A model generated the notes under the pieces. The model searched no databases and had not been told where the DNA came from. It worked only from the letters and a program-made list of their open reading frames with translations. From an uncultured Prevotella sp. (GTDB lineage: Bacteria > Bacteroidota > Bacteroidia > Bacteroidales > Bacteroidaceae): a stretch of DNA of 6,000 nucleotides. The stretch is from NCBI GenBank assembly GCA_900762125.1, contig CAAFFL010000256.1, positions 1-6,000 of the forward strand, read 5' to 3'. Below, in pieces: positions 1 through 5,951 of this stretch (position 1 is its first letter; each line of letters starts with the position of its first letter). The position numbers and the translations under genes are program-made.

Positions 1-1
1 G

Positions 2-691
2 ACCATCGACTTCCGTCGCGGCATGCAGAACTTCATCGACGCTGCCACGGCCACGTCGCCTTACAAGAACTGGGAAACGATCAACCGCGTGTGGGCGCCA
101 CAAATCTTCTGGGACCCTGACTATCGCTGGGCGAATGGCGACAAGGGGGGATACATGATCTACTATAGCATGCTCAACCGCCCCGAGGAGGTCTACGACC
201 GCATGTACTATAGCTATGCCAACAAGGACTTCACGAAGATCACAACACCCAGGATACTCTTCGACTGGGGCTATGCCACCATCGACTGCGACATCAACCT
301 GCTCGCTGACGGCAAGTATCACATGCTCATCAAGAAGGAAGGTGGCAAGCCCGGCATCTACACGGCCACGTCCGACCATCTCACCCACGGATGGGGTGCG
401 CCTGTCGACGACGACTATGTCAGCTTCGAGGGCAAGAAGAAGTGTGAGGGCTCGAGCGCCTTCCAGCTCATCGGCGACTCTACCTGGCGTGTGGCATACA
501 TCCAATACAGTGACCGTCCGAAACACTACCGCATCTGTCAAGCTGACAGCCATCTGCGCAACTTCCACGACCCTGTCGACATCGAAGGCGTCACAGCGCC
601 GCAGCACGGTTCCTTCATGCGGCTCACAAAGGCTGAATACAAGCGTCTGGTGAAATGGAGTGAGCGGCAGATGAAGGCTGATATCATGTGA
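2..691 (+). CDS. Glycoside hydrolase family 43 protein, 5'-truncated by window edge
   Basis: C-terminal part of a family 43 beta-propeller glycosidase; members cleave arabinose or xylose side chains or backbone units from plant polysaccharides. The frame is open from base 2, so the first Met in the window (base 23) is probably internal and the gene begins upstream. Numbering from that Met, WAPQIFWD (24-31) is the blade motif after the first catalytic strand. TIDCD (86-90) contains the likely pKa-modulating Asp88. The KKCEGSSAF segment (139-147) carries Glu142, the expected general acid. The catalytic-base Asp of blade I would lie upstream, so its presence cannot be checked. The C-terminus, with QHGSFMRLT (194-202) and a short polar helix, looks complete. 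Neither the signal peptide nor the subfamily is visible, so the exact substrate (arabinan, arabinoxylan or other) is unknown. No clear terminator follows. Family call is confident; substrate is not. Confidence 0.88.
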   Translation, partial: TIDFRRGMQNFIDAATATSPYKNWETINRVWAPQIFWDPDYRWANGDKGGYMIYYSMLNRPEEVYDRMYYSYANKDFTKITTPRILFDWGYATIDCDINLLADGKYHMLIKKEGGKPGIYTATSDHLTHGWGAPVDDDYVSFEGKKKCEGSSAFQLIGDSTWRVAYIQYSDRPKHYRICQADSHLRNFHDPVDIEGVTAPQHGSFMRLTKAEYKRLVKWSERQMKADIM

Positions 692-846
692 CAGGCCTCG
701 ACCCCATGCCATAACTCCGTGAAACTGCTCATGCGCTACGCCTGCGGTTCAAAGGGTGCGTATGACGTGATTGGTCGCCATCTATCGGGAGGAGAACCAT
801 GAGGTGAGGCTCCATAAACCCTGAAAATTGAAAACTTTTCTGTCTC

Positions 847-881
847 TTTGGCATGACTTTCAAAGAAAATGTGTATCTTTG
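847..881 (+). promoter_or_regulatory. Bacteroidetes-type promoter of gdhA
   Basis: TATCTTTG at 874-881 matches the Bacteroidetes -7 consensus TAnnTTTG exactly. A TTTG at 847-850 can serve as the -33 element, although the 23-base spacing is a little longer than the usual 19-21. Transcription would start near base 888, leaving an AT-rich leader of about 55 bases before the gdhA ATG at 943. The leader has no recognisable Shine-Dalgarno sequence, which is common in this phylum. Confidence 0.7.
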
Positions 882-942
882 CAAACAAACAGGTAAGAGA
901 GAAAACCAATTAATACCCTAAATTCAATAAACCAATAAAAGT

Positions 943-2277
943 ATGAATGCAAAAGAAGTAGCGGAAAAGCTCAACATGCGTTTCCCCCACGAGCCGGAGT
1001 ACATCCAGGCCGTCAGTCAGGTACTCGCCACCATTGAGGAAGAGTACAACAAACATCCGGAGTTTGACGAAATCAACCTCATCGAGCGCCTCTGCGTGCC
1101 AGACCGTATCATCAAGTTCCGTGTCAACTGGATAGACGACAAAGGCCACGTGCAGACCAATATGGGTTACCGCGTCCAGCACAACAATGCCATCGGCCCG
1201 TATAAGGGCGGCATCCGTTTCCACGCTTCAGTCAACGAGAGTATCCTGAAGTTCCTCGCTTTCGAGCAGACCTTCAAGAACTCGCTCACCACCCTGCCGA
1301 TGGGAGGTGCCAAAGGAGGCAGCGACTTCTCGCCGCGCGGCAAGAGCAACAACGAGGTGATGCGCTTCTGCCAAGCCTTCATGTCAGAACTCTACAACTA
1401 TATTGGCCCTGACTGCGACGTGCCCGCCGGCGACATCGGCGTGGGCGGACGCGAAGTGGGCTATATGTTTGGTGCCTACAAGAAGATCACACATCAGTTC
1501 CAGGGCGTGCTGACGGGCAAGAGCCTCGACTTCGGCGGTTCGCTCATCCGTCCTGAGGCTACCGGTTATGGCAACGTCTATTTCCTGGAGAACATGCTCA
1601 AGACGCGCAACATCAGCCTCGAGGGCAAGCGCGTCCTCGTCTCCGGTTCCGGCAACGTGGCACAGTACACCATGGAGAAGCTCCTCCAGCTCGGAGCTAT
1701 CCCTGTGACCTGTTCCGACTCGGATGGCTACATCTACGACCCTGACGGCATCACTCAGGAGAAGCTGGAATATATCAAGGAACTGAAAAACCTCTACCGT
1801 GGCCGTATCCGCGAGTATGCCGAGGAGTATGGTGTGAAATACGTCGCAGGCAAACGGCCCTGGGCGGAGAAGGGCGACATCGCCTCGCCGTGCGCCACAC
1901 AGAACGAGCTGAATGGCGAGGAGGCAAAGATGCTCATCCAGAATGGAGTCATCGCGGTGAGCGAGGGCGCCAACATGCCTTCTACGCCTGAAGCCATCAA
2001 AGCCTTCCAGGACGCCAACTTGCTCTACTGCCCGGGCAAGGCATCCAACGCCGGCGGCGTGGCTACCTCTGGTCTGGAGATGAGCCAGAACTCGGAGCGA
2101 CTGCACTGGAGCCGTGAGGAAGTGGACGGAAAACTGCACGCCATCATGAACAACATCCATGACGAGTGCGTACGCTATGGCACAGAGGCCAATGGCAACA
2201 TCAACTACGTCAAGGGATCCAATGTAGCCGGATTCCTCAAGGTGGCCCGCGCCATCATGGCGCAAGGCGTACTCTAA
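943..2277 (+). CDS. gdhA: Glutamate dehydrogenase, hexameric, probably NADP-dependent
   Basis: Cytoplasmic enzyme that reversibly aminates 2-oxoglutarate to glutamate, a main route of ammonium assimilation in Bacteroidales. The 444 residues match the usual length of small hexameric GDHs (about 445-450). The N-terminal substrate domain shows GPYKGGIRFH (85-94, Lys88), Lys112, PMGGAKGGSDF (119-129, catalytic-type Lys124) and PAGDIGVGGRE (161-171, Asp164). The Rossmann domain follows FGGSLIRPEATGYG (197-210), with the dinucleotide loop SGSGNVA at 234-240. SNAGGVATSGLEMSQNS (368-384) closes the substrate site. All expected active-site residues are present. The second Rossmann strand ends in CSDSDG (257-262), resembling NADP-type enzymes such as that of E. 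coli, but Bacteroides homologues can use both coenzymes, so specificity is inferred. The ATG at 943 begins the conserved helix and suits the family length. The gene has its own promoter and terminator and appears monocistronic. Confidence 0.97.
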   Translation: MNAKEVAEKLNMRFPHEPEYIQAVSQVLATIEEEYNKHPEFDEINLIERLCVPDRIIKFRVNWIDDKGHVQTNMGYRVQHNNAIGPYKGGIRFHASVNESILKFLAFEQTFKNSLTTLPMGGAKGGSDFSPRGKSNNEVMRFCQAFMSELYNYIGPDCDVPAGDIGVGGREVGYMFGAYKKITHQFQGVLTGKSLDFGGSLIRPEATGYGNVYFLENMLKTRNISLEGKRVLVSGSGNVAQYTMEKLLQLGAIPVTCSDSDGYIYDPDGITQEKLEYIKELKNLYRGRIREYAEEYGVKYVAGKRPWAEKGDIASPCATQNELNGEEAKMLIQNGVIAVSEGANMPSTPEAIKAFQDANLLYCPGKASNAGGVATSGLEMSQNSERLHWSREEVDGKLHAIMNNIHDECVRYGTEANGNINYVKGSNVAGFLKVARAIMAQGVL

Positions 2278-2303
2278 GCCAATCCTGATTCCCCCCTTGT
2301 TTT

Positions 2304-2330
2304 CAGCCCCTTCAGTTTCTGAAGGGGCTG
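2304..2330 (+). terminator. Intrinsic terminator of gdhA
   Basis: A perfect 12-bp stem (CAGCCCCTTCAG at 2304-2315 and CTGAAGGGGCTG at 2319-2330) closes a three-base TTT loop and is followed by TTTCG. It begins 27 bases after the gdhA stop codon. The downstream T-run is short, but the stem is GC-rich and perfect. A TTTT run just upstream (2300-2303) does not provide U's for the opposite strand, so it is read as a one-way terminator. Confidence 0.85.
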
Positions 2331-2433
2331 TTTCGTATGCGCGGTCTTCCGTCTTGTTGGTGATCCTCAGCAGTCTTTGACATGTGCCGCACGATGCCCG
2401 GGCAGCAATAGGGTGAATAACAGTTGCTGTCGC

Positions 2434-2464
2434 TTGCTTGTCTTCTCAAAAAAGTGTAACTTTG
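2434..2464 (+). promoter_or_regulatory. Bacteroidetes-type promoter of the AEC permease gene
   Basis: TAACTTTG at 2457-2464 matches the -7 consensus TAnnTTTG. A TTG at 2434-2436 lies 20 bases upstream, the usual spacing for the -33 element. The start would be near base 2471, giving a leader of about 27 bases. The leader carries AAGGGA at 2487-2492, five bases before the ATG, one of the better Shine-Dalgarno-like sequences in this window. Confidence 0.72.
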
Positions 2465-2497
2465 CAGTTGTATTCAGAAAATAGTTAAGGGAAAAGT

Positions 2498-3418
2498 ATG
2501 TATGCGAACGTCATAGAGACCATGGTCATCCTCTTTGTACTGGCCATGGTCGGATTCGTGGCCAATAAACTTGGCTACACCAACCACGACTTCGATAGGA
2601 CGTTGTCGAAGATCGTCTTCGACATCACCTGTCCTGCGCTGATCCTGTCATCGGTGATGAGCGGAGACCTGCCTGACCGCAAGATGATCCTGCCGTTGCT
2701 TGCCGTGGGCTTCCTCACCTATCTTATATTAGTGCCAGTGTCATGGCTCTATGGCAAGGCAGTGGGGCGGACGCGTGACGAACAGGGCGTGCTGGCGTTC
2801 ATCAGCACCTTTGGCAACGTGGGCTTCATCGGCTATCCGGTCGTCACGGCACTCTTCGGCGCCGGCAGCGTGTTCTATGCAGCCATGCTCAACTTCCCTA
2901 ACTCGGTCTTTGTTTACACCCTTGGCATCATCATGATCGCCGGACGGCGGCAGGCACATCTGAACTGGAAAGTTCTCATCAGCCCCGGACTGGTATGCTC
3001 TTATCTGGCTGCTGCCATCGTGGTCCTGGGCATCGACGACATACCGAGGATCATCGCCCAGCCCGTCACACTCGTCGGCAGCATCACCGTGCCCGCATCG
3101 ATGATTATCGTTGGCTCGCAGATGGCGGAGATTCCCTTGCGGAAGATGTTAGGCTCTTGGCGCGCCTACACTTGCGTGGCGATGCGCCTGCTTGTCGCGC
3201 CTGTCCTCATCTGGGCTGTGATGTATGCCGCAGGGGTGGGTGCTGACGTGAACAATGTCAACACGGCAGTCATTGCCATGCCAGCAGCCTCGCTGGCCAC
3301 AATCCTCTGCCTGCGCTACGACAAAGACATGACCTTGGTCGAGGTCGTGACATTCCTCACCTACGTATTTTCCATCCTGACCATTCCGCTCGTATCACTG
3401 TTGTTCCATAGTGCCTGA
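2498..3418 (+). CDS. AEC (auxin efflux carrier) family transporter
   Basis: Inner-membrane permease of the AEC family, whose bacterial members export or exchange small organic acids such as malate or malonate; the substrate cannot be read from sequence. The 306 residues fit the family (about 300-320). Hydrophobic segments suggest ten helices, roughly at 5-22, 37-53, 63-85, 97-119, 124-148, 160-179, 188-208, 221-244, 254-272 and 282-303. Family hallmarks are the broken helix with TCPALIL (44-50) and GNVGFIGYP (106-114), with the inverted-repeat counterpart around TVPASMIIVGSQM (197-209). The ATG at 2498 follows AAGGGA by five bases and starts directly at the first membrane helix; a second ATG four bases downstream is out of frame. 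It has its own promoter and is separated from gdhA by a terminator. The reading frame is intact to its stop, although a GH3 gene relic begins immediately at its 3' end. Confidence 0.92.
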   Translation: MYANVIETMVILFVLAMVGFVANKLGYTNHDFDRTLSKIVFDITCPALILSSVMSGDLPDRKMILPLLAVGFLTYLILVPVSWLYGKAVGRTRDEQGVLAFISTFGNVGFIGYPVVTALFGAGSVFYAAMLNFPNSVFVYTLGIIMIAGRRQAHLNWKVLISPGLVCSYLAAAIVVLGIDDIPRIIAQPVTLVGSITVPASMIIVGSQMAEIPLRKMLGSWRAYTCVAMRLLVAPVLIWAVMYAAGVGADVNNVNTAVIAMPAASLATILCLRYDKDMTLVEVVTFLTYVFSILTIPLVSLLFHSA

Positions 3419-3600
3419 CGAATGCCACGGCAGCTCGCATCTTTGCGATGTTCGATGAGGCTGCTTCCTCGTGGATAGTGAAGCCCGGAGCATGTGACAT
3501 CTTGATTGGCGCATCGGTGGAAGACATCAAGGCGAAGCTCACGGCGACACTGCCTGCATACGAGGAAAAGGTAAATGATGTTCTTCGCCCCGAAGAATAA
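3412..3600 (+). pseudogene. 3' relic of a GH3 beta-glucosidase gene (C-terminal Fn3-like domain)
   Basis: From base 3421 this frame reads NATAARIFAMFDEAASSW, then IVKPGACDILIGASVEDIKA, and ends ...VNDVLRPEE before a TAA at 3598-3600. This resembles the end of family 3 glycosidases, where the fibronectin-III-like domain has a 'W-v-x-x-PG-x-y-x-i-x-iGaS-x-x-DI' pattern and Bacteroidales members often finish with a '-NDVLxPE' tail. The frame is closed by a TAG at 3409-3411, overlapping the end of the AEC gene. There is no start codon, promoter or ribosome site ahead of it, and the ~700 residues carrying the catalytic domains are absent. The relic therefore abuts the AEC gene directly. The only in-frame ATG (3448) would give a 50-residue fragment with no domain of its own. 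It is best read as debris from a deletion or recombination. Family assignment rests on remembered motifs. Confidence 0.72.
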
Positions 3601-3612
3601 AAAAAGATAGCG

Positions 3613-3648
3613 AAATGTGACGATAATTCGAAGATTATCGTTACATTT
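3613..3648. repeat. Near-perfect 15-bp inverted repeat over a promoter
   Basis: Left arm AAATGTGACGATAAT (3613-3627), six-base spacer TCGAAG (3628-3633), right arm ATTATCGTTACATTT (3634-3648). Fourteen of fifteen positions pair; the exception (G3619 opposite T3642) would be a G-U wobble in RNA. The right arm covers seven of the eight bases of the -7 box at 3642-3649, so a dimeric regulator bound here would sit on the promoter core. The position suggests an operator rather than a terminator, since no T-tract follows. Confidence 0.75.
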
Positions 3649-3649
3649 G
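3642..3649 (+). promoter_or_regulatory. Promoter -7 box of the maturase relic / esterase unit
   Basis: TACATTTG matches the Bacteroidetes -7 consensus TAnnTTTG. No TTTG is found 19-21 bases upstream; TGTG at 3616-3619 is the nearest candidate and is a poor -33. The weak -33 together with the overlapping inverted repeat is compatible with regulated transcription. The start would be near base 3656, leaving a leader of about 20 bases to the ATG at 3675 with no Shine-Dalgarno sequence. Confidence 0.6.
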
Positions 3650-3674
3650 CATTTGATAGAACTTTAAACCAAAT

Positions 3675-3944
3675 ATGCCTACAACAATCACTCCTTTCTC
3701 GCATCCGCTCTATGTGATGCTGAAGCCGATTGGGGCTCACTGCAATCTGGCTTGTAAGTACTGCTACTACTTGGAGAAGCAGTATCTGTACGATACGATT
3801 CCGACGCACATCATGGACGACCACACGCTGATAGAGATGCTCTATGGCGAGAAGCAGCGGGAGTATGAAGCCAAGCGCGCCCCGGCAAATGTCATGGAGG
3901 CTATCCGGACTGGCATCTTGCCTCAGCCGGGGCAAAAACGTTAA
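3675..3944 (+). pseudogene. Internally deleted anaerobic sulfatase-maturase (radical SAM) gene
   Basis: An 89-codon ORF that begins like an anaerobic sulfatase-maturating enzyme (ChuR/anSME type, normally about 400 residues), which converts a sulfatase Cys or Ser to formylglycine. PLYVMLKPIGAHCNLACKYC (11-30) holds the radical SAM CxxxCxxC cluster motif (Cys23, Cys27, Cys30), followed by YYLEKQYLYD and HIMDD. After about residue 49 the text stops matching the N-terminal region. TLIEMLYGEKQ (51-61) resembles the segment just before the SPASM cysteines in full-length proteins, and KRAPANVMEAIRTGIL (67-82) resembles the extreme C-terminus. Both junctions keep the frame. Most of the SAM-binding barrel and all auxiliary-cluster cysteines are gone, so maturase activity is not expected. 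Promoter, start and stop look intact, so a small cysteine-containing protein could still be made. No sulfatase gene is in view. The 41-base gap to the esterase suggests co-transcription. Confidence 0.75.
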
Positions 3945-3985
3945 AAGTATCATATTGTATCATTAATCCCCAAATATTAGCTGGT

Positions 3986-5626
3986 ATGAAAAAACTTATT
4001 TCATTATTTTTAGTCCTGACAGCATGTCTGACAATTACCGCACAGGGCCCACGGGTCACTGTTAATGAAGGTATCCTTGAGGGTGTCGACTCTTCGGGTA
4101 TCAAGGTGTTCAGGGGCATACCGTTTGCTGCACCTCCCGTCGGTGATCTGCGCTGGCACGAACCTGTGCCTGCTGCCCATTGGGAGGGCGTGCGTTCAGC
4201 GAAAGCCTTTGGCAACGACCCGATGATGTTCAATGCCTTTGGCGACATGGCGTTCCGTGGTCCTAAGCATTCGGAGGACTGCCTCTACCTCAACGTTTGG
4301 ACGCCTGCTGAAACAATGAACGAGGGACTTCCTATTCTGATCTACTTCAATGGCGGTGGCCTCGTCTCCGGCTCTGGCAGTGAGGCACGCTACGATGGCA
4401 CGTCGCTGGCCCGCAAGGGCATCATCGTCGTCACGGCGAACTACCGTGAGGGCATCTTCGGCTTCTTTGCTCACCCGGAGCTGTCGAGGGAGGCCAGCTA
4501 TAAAGGCTCAGGTAACTATGGTCTCATGGACCAAGCTGCGGCCATCAAGTGGGTGCACGACAATATAAAGGCTTTCGGTGGTGATCCTAATCTCATCACC
4601 ATCGTAGGTGAGTCAGCTGGCTCGTTCTCGGTCAGTGCACTGATGGCGTCACCGCTGTCACGTGGGCTAATCCATCAGGCGATGGGTTCCAGTGGCTCGG
4701 TGCTGACGAAGGATATCCTGTCGTTGGCTGAAGCTGAGCAGCAGGGCAAGGCATGGGCAAAGCGCCATGGCCTGAAGAGCATCAAGGCCGCACGCCAACT
4801 GTCGGCTGAGGAACTCAATAAACTCTCAGACCTCAACACCATGTCTATGCTGGACGTGGATGGTAAATTCTTTACGGAGCAACCTCTGGAGACTTATAAG
4901 AAAGGCGAGCAGGCACAGGTGAACACCCTCATCGGCAACAACAATGCTGAGGCTCCGCTCTTCTGGATGACTGGTGGCAAGATGCCGACGCTGGACAATG
5001 TGCGGCCTGTCGTAGAGGCCTATTTTGGTGCTCCGGCAAGCCAGATCTATGACCTCTACAATATTCATTCCGATGCCGACCTGCTGAAGCTGCAGGGCTA
5101 TGAGCTTGGTGGCGACATCTTCATCGCCTACGGCACATGGAAGTGGACCGACCTCATCCGGGAGACCTGCAAGAAACCCGCCTACCGTTATGTCTATTGC
5201 CGTCCTCGTCCCGACATGACGCTGAAGGACAAGGAGGCTGGCCTGGCTGGCGGTACGGTCGACAAAAAGGAGGGTGCGCCCGCCATGCCGAAGAATCCCG
5301 GTGCCGTCCATTCCGCCGATATCGAGTATGCCATGGGCAACCTTGCCACAAATGCTGCCTTTGCTTGGGAACCAGACGACTACTTTGTGAGTGATATCTT
5401 CCAGAACTATTATGTCAACTTCGTGAAGACAGGCAATCCCAATGGTCTTGGCCTGCCAAAGTGGGAGCCAGTCAATGGCCGTCACCCGGAGCCAGTAATG
5501 ATCATTGACGTGGATACCCATCAGCAGGTGTCCGCGGAGGTTGAAGGTCGCTACCGTGCCATCGATAAACTCATTCAGGCAAAGAATGCCCGTGATGCCC
5601 AAGCGGCGAAAAAAGGCAAGAAGTAG
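3986..5626 (+). CDS. Secreted type-B carboxylesterase (COesterase family)
   Basis: Alpha/beta-hydrolase that cleaves carboxylic esters; the natural substrate is unknown, with ester decorations of plant polysaccharides plausible from the neighbouring GH genes. The 546 residues fit the family. An N-terminal signal peptide (MKK, hydrophobic 4-18) probably ends ITA-Q at 19/20; LTAC at 11-14 also resembles a lipobox. EDCLYLNVWTP (97-107) and the nucleophile motif FGGDPNLITIVGESAG (197-212) are the two family signatures. The inferred triad is Ser210, Glu322 (GNNNAEA) and His442 (GAVHSADIEYAMG). The oxyanion motif reads FNGGG (121-125), with Asn122 where the family usually has His. The C-terminus is a basic tail ending KKGKK. 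The ATG at 3986 starts the signal peptide directly; only a weak AGCTGG precedes it. No TAnnTTTG box lies in the 41-base gap after the maturase relic, so transcription probably enters from the promoter near 3645. Confidence 0.93.
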   Translation: MKKLISLFLVLTACLTITAQGPRVTVNEGILEGVDSSGIKVFRGIPFAAPPVGDLRWHEPVPAAHWEGVRSAKAFGNDPMMFNAFGDMAFRGPKHSEDCLYLNVWTPAETMNEGLPILIYFNGGGLVSGSGSEARYDGTSLARKGIIVVTANYREGIFGFFAHPELSREASYKGSGNYGLMDQAAAIKWVHDNIKAFGGDPNLITIVGESAGSFSVSALMASPLSRGLIHQAMGSSGSVLTKDILSLAEAEQQGKAWAKRHGLKSIKAARQLSAEELNKLSDLNTMSMLDVDGKFFTEQPLETYKKGEQAQVNTLIGNNNAEAPLFWMTGGKMPTLDNVRPVVEAYFGAPASQIYDLYNIHSDADLLKLQGYELGGDIFIAYGTWKWTDLIRETCKKPAYRYVYCRPRPDMTLKDKEAGLAGGTVDKKEGAPAMPKNPGAVHSADIEYAMGNLATNAAFAWEPDDYFVSDIFQNYYVNFVKTGNPNGLGLPKWEPVNGRHPEPVMIIDVDTHQQVSAEVEGRYRAIDKLIQAKNARDAQAAKKGKK

Positions 5627-5670
5627 CGGTGCAGCAAACTCATCAAAGGCACCACGCGCGAGAGAACAGT

Positions 5671-5897
5671 TCACATCTGATGTGTTGCAATGATGACTTT
5701 GCGCACCTTGTCATCCTGCTTGACGATGTAGATGCCACGGGGCAACGTATCCAGCGAGCCTTGCTGACGCACGCCATTGAGGCTGAAGATCATTGAAGGG
5801 CCATTGGTCGCTGTCTCATCTGCGAGGCGGGGGTGTTCTGTGCTCTGGAGACTACGGTCATGGTCATGGCGATGAGAAGGATAAAGATTTTCTTCAT
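5671..5897 (-). pseudogene. Relic of a secreted-protein gene: signal peptide plus C-terminal tail, out of frame
   Basis: On the minus strand an ATG at 5897 opens MKKIFILLIAMTMTVVSRAQ, a good signal peptide with likely cleavage after SRA, but the frame ends after 35 codons at TGA 5790-5792. In a different frame, from about 5826 to the TGA at 5671-5673, the protein reads ATNGPSMIFSLNGVRQQG, then LDTLPRGIYIVKQ and VRKVIIA. This is the short C-terminal tail typical of secreted Prevotella/Bacteroidales proteins, resembling a degenerate type IX sorting domain. The two ends normally flank a body of hundreds of residues; here about 20 codons separate them and the frame is lost. A Bacteroidetes promoter lies upstream. 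A longer open frame starting at 5946 overlaps that promoter and reads through the signal-peptide region out of frame, so it is not the gene. The original product cannot be identified. A short intact protein plus one sequencing indel is the main alternative. Confidence 0.62.
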
Positions 5898-5943
5898 TGG
5901 TCTCAGTAAATTGATATGCATACGCTGTTTGAAACTCCATTTG

Positions 5944-5951
5944 CAAAATTA
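5944..5951 (-). promoter_or_regulatory. Minus-strand promoter -7 box before the secreted-protein relic
   Basis: Read on the minus strand this is TAATTTTG, matching TAnnTTTG. The best -33 candidate is a TTTC (plus-strand 5970-5973), 18 bases upstream, which is imperfect. The start would lie near 5937, about 40 bases before the signal-peptide ATG at 5897. The surrounding sequence is AT-rich, as expected for a promoter region. Confidence 0.5.

Noticed and set aside
216..653. A 145-codon plus-strand frame within the GH43 gene
   Set aside because: Its product is a low-complexity Ser/Thr/Arg-rich out-of-frame reading of the GH43 sequence, which itself has conserved motifs.
692..802. In-frame continuation of 36 sense codons after the GH43 TGA stop
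   Set aside because: The peptide resembles no domain, and an open stretch of this length is not improbable; the GH43 C-terminus looks complete before the stop, so neither readthrough nor a nonsense mutation is supported.
1384..2265. A 293-codon open frame on the minus strand inside gdhA
   Set aside because: It is antisense to a fully conserved gene with all catalytic motifs, has no recognisable domain and arises from the codon bias of a GC-rich gene.
3579..3599. Small hairpin with a perfect 7-bp core (TTCTTCG/CGAAGAA, CCC loop) at the end of the GH3 relic
   Set aside because: It is followed by A's rather than T's on the plus strand, and on the minus strand the T-run precedes the stem, so it is not an intrinsic terminator in either direction; it overlaps coding-derived sequence.
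3357..3953. A 198-codon minus-strand frame spanning the two relics
   Set aside because: The plus strand shows GH3 and anSME motifs across the same bases, and the antisense product matches nothing recognisable.
4826..5674. A 282-codon open frame on the minus strand under the esterase 3' half
   Set aside because: The plus-strand frame carries the family motifs including His442; the antisense frame has no recognisable family, promoter or ribosome site.
5672..5684. Short palindrome CACATC-T-GATGTG between the convergent esterase and the relic
   Set aside because: The usable stem is only about 5 bp with a 3-base loop and no T-tract, too weak to call a terminator or an operator.
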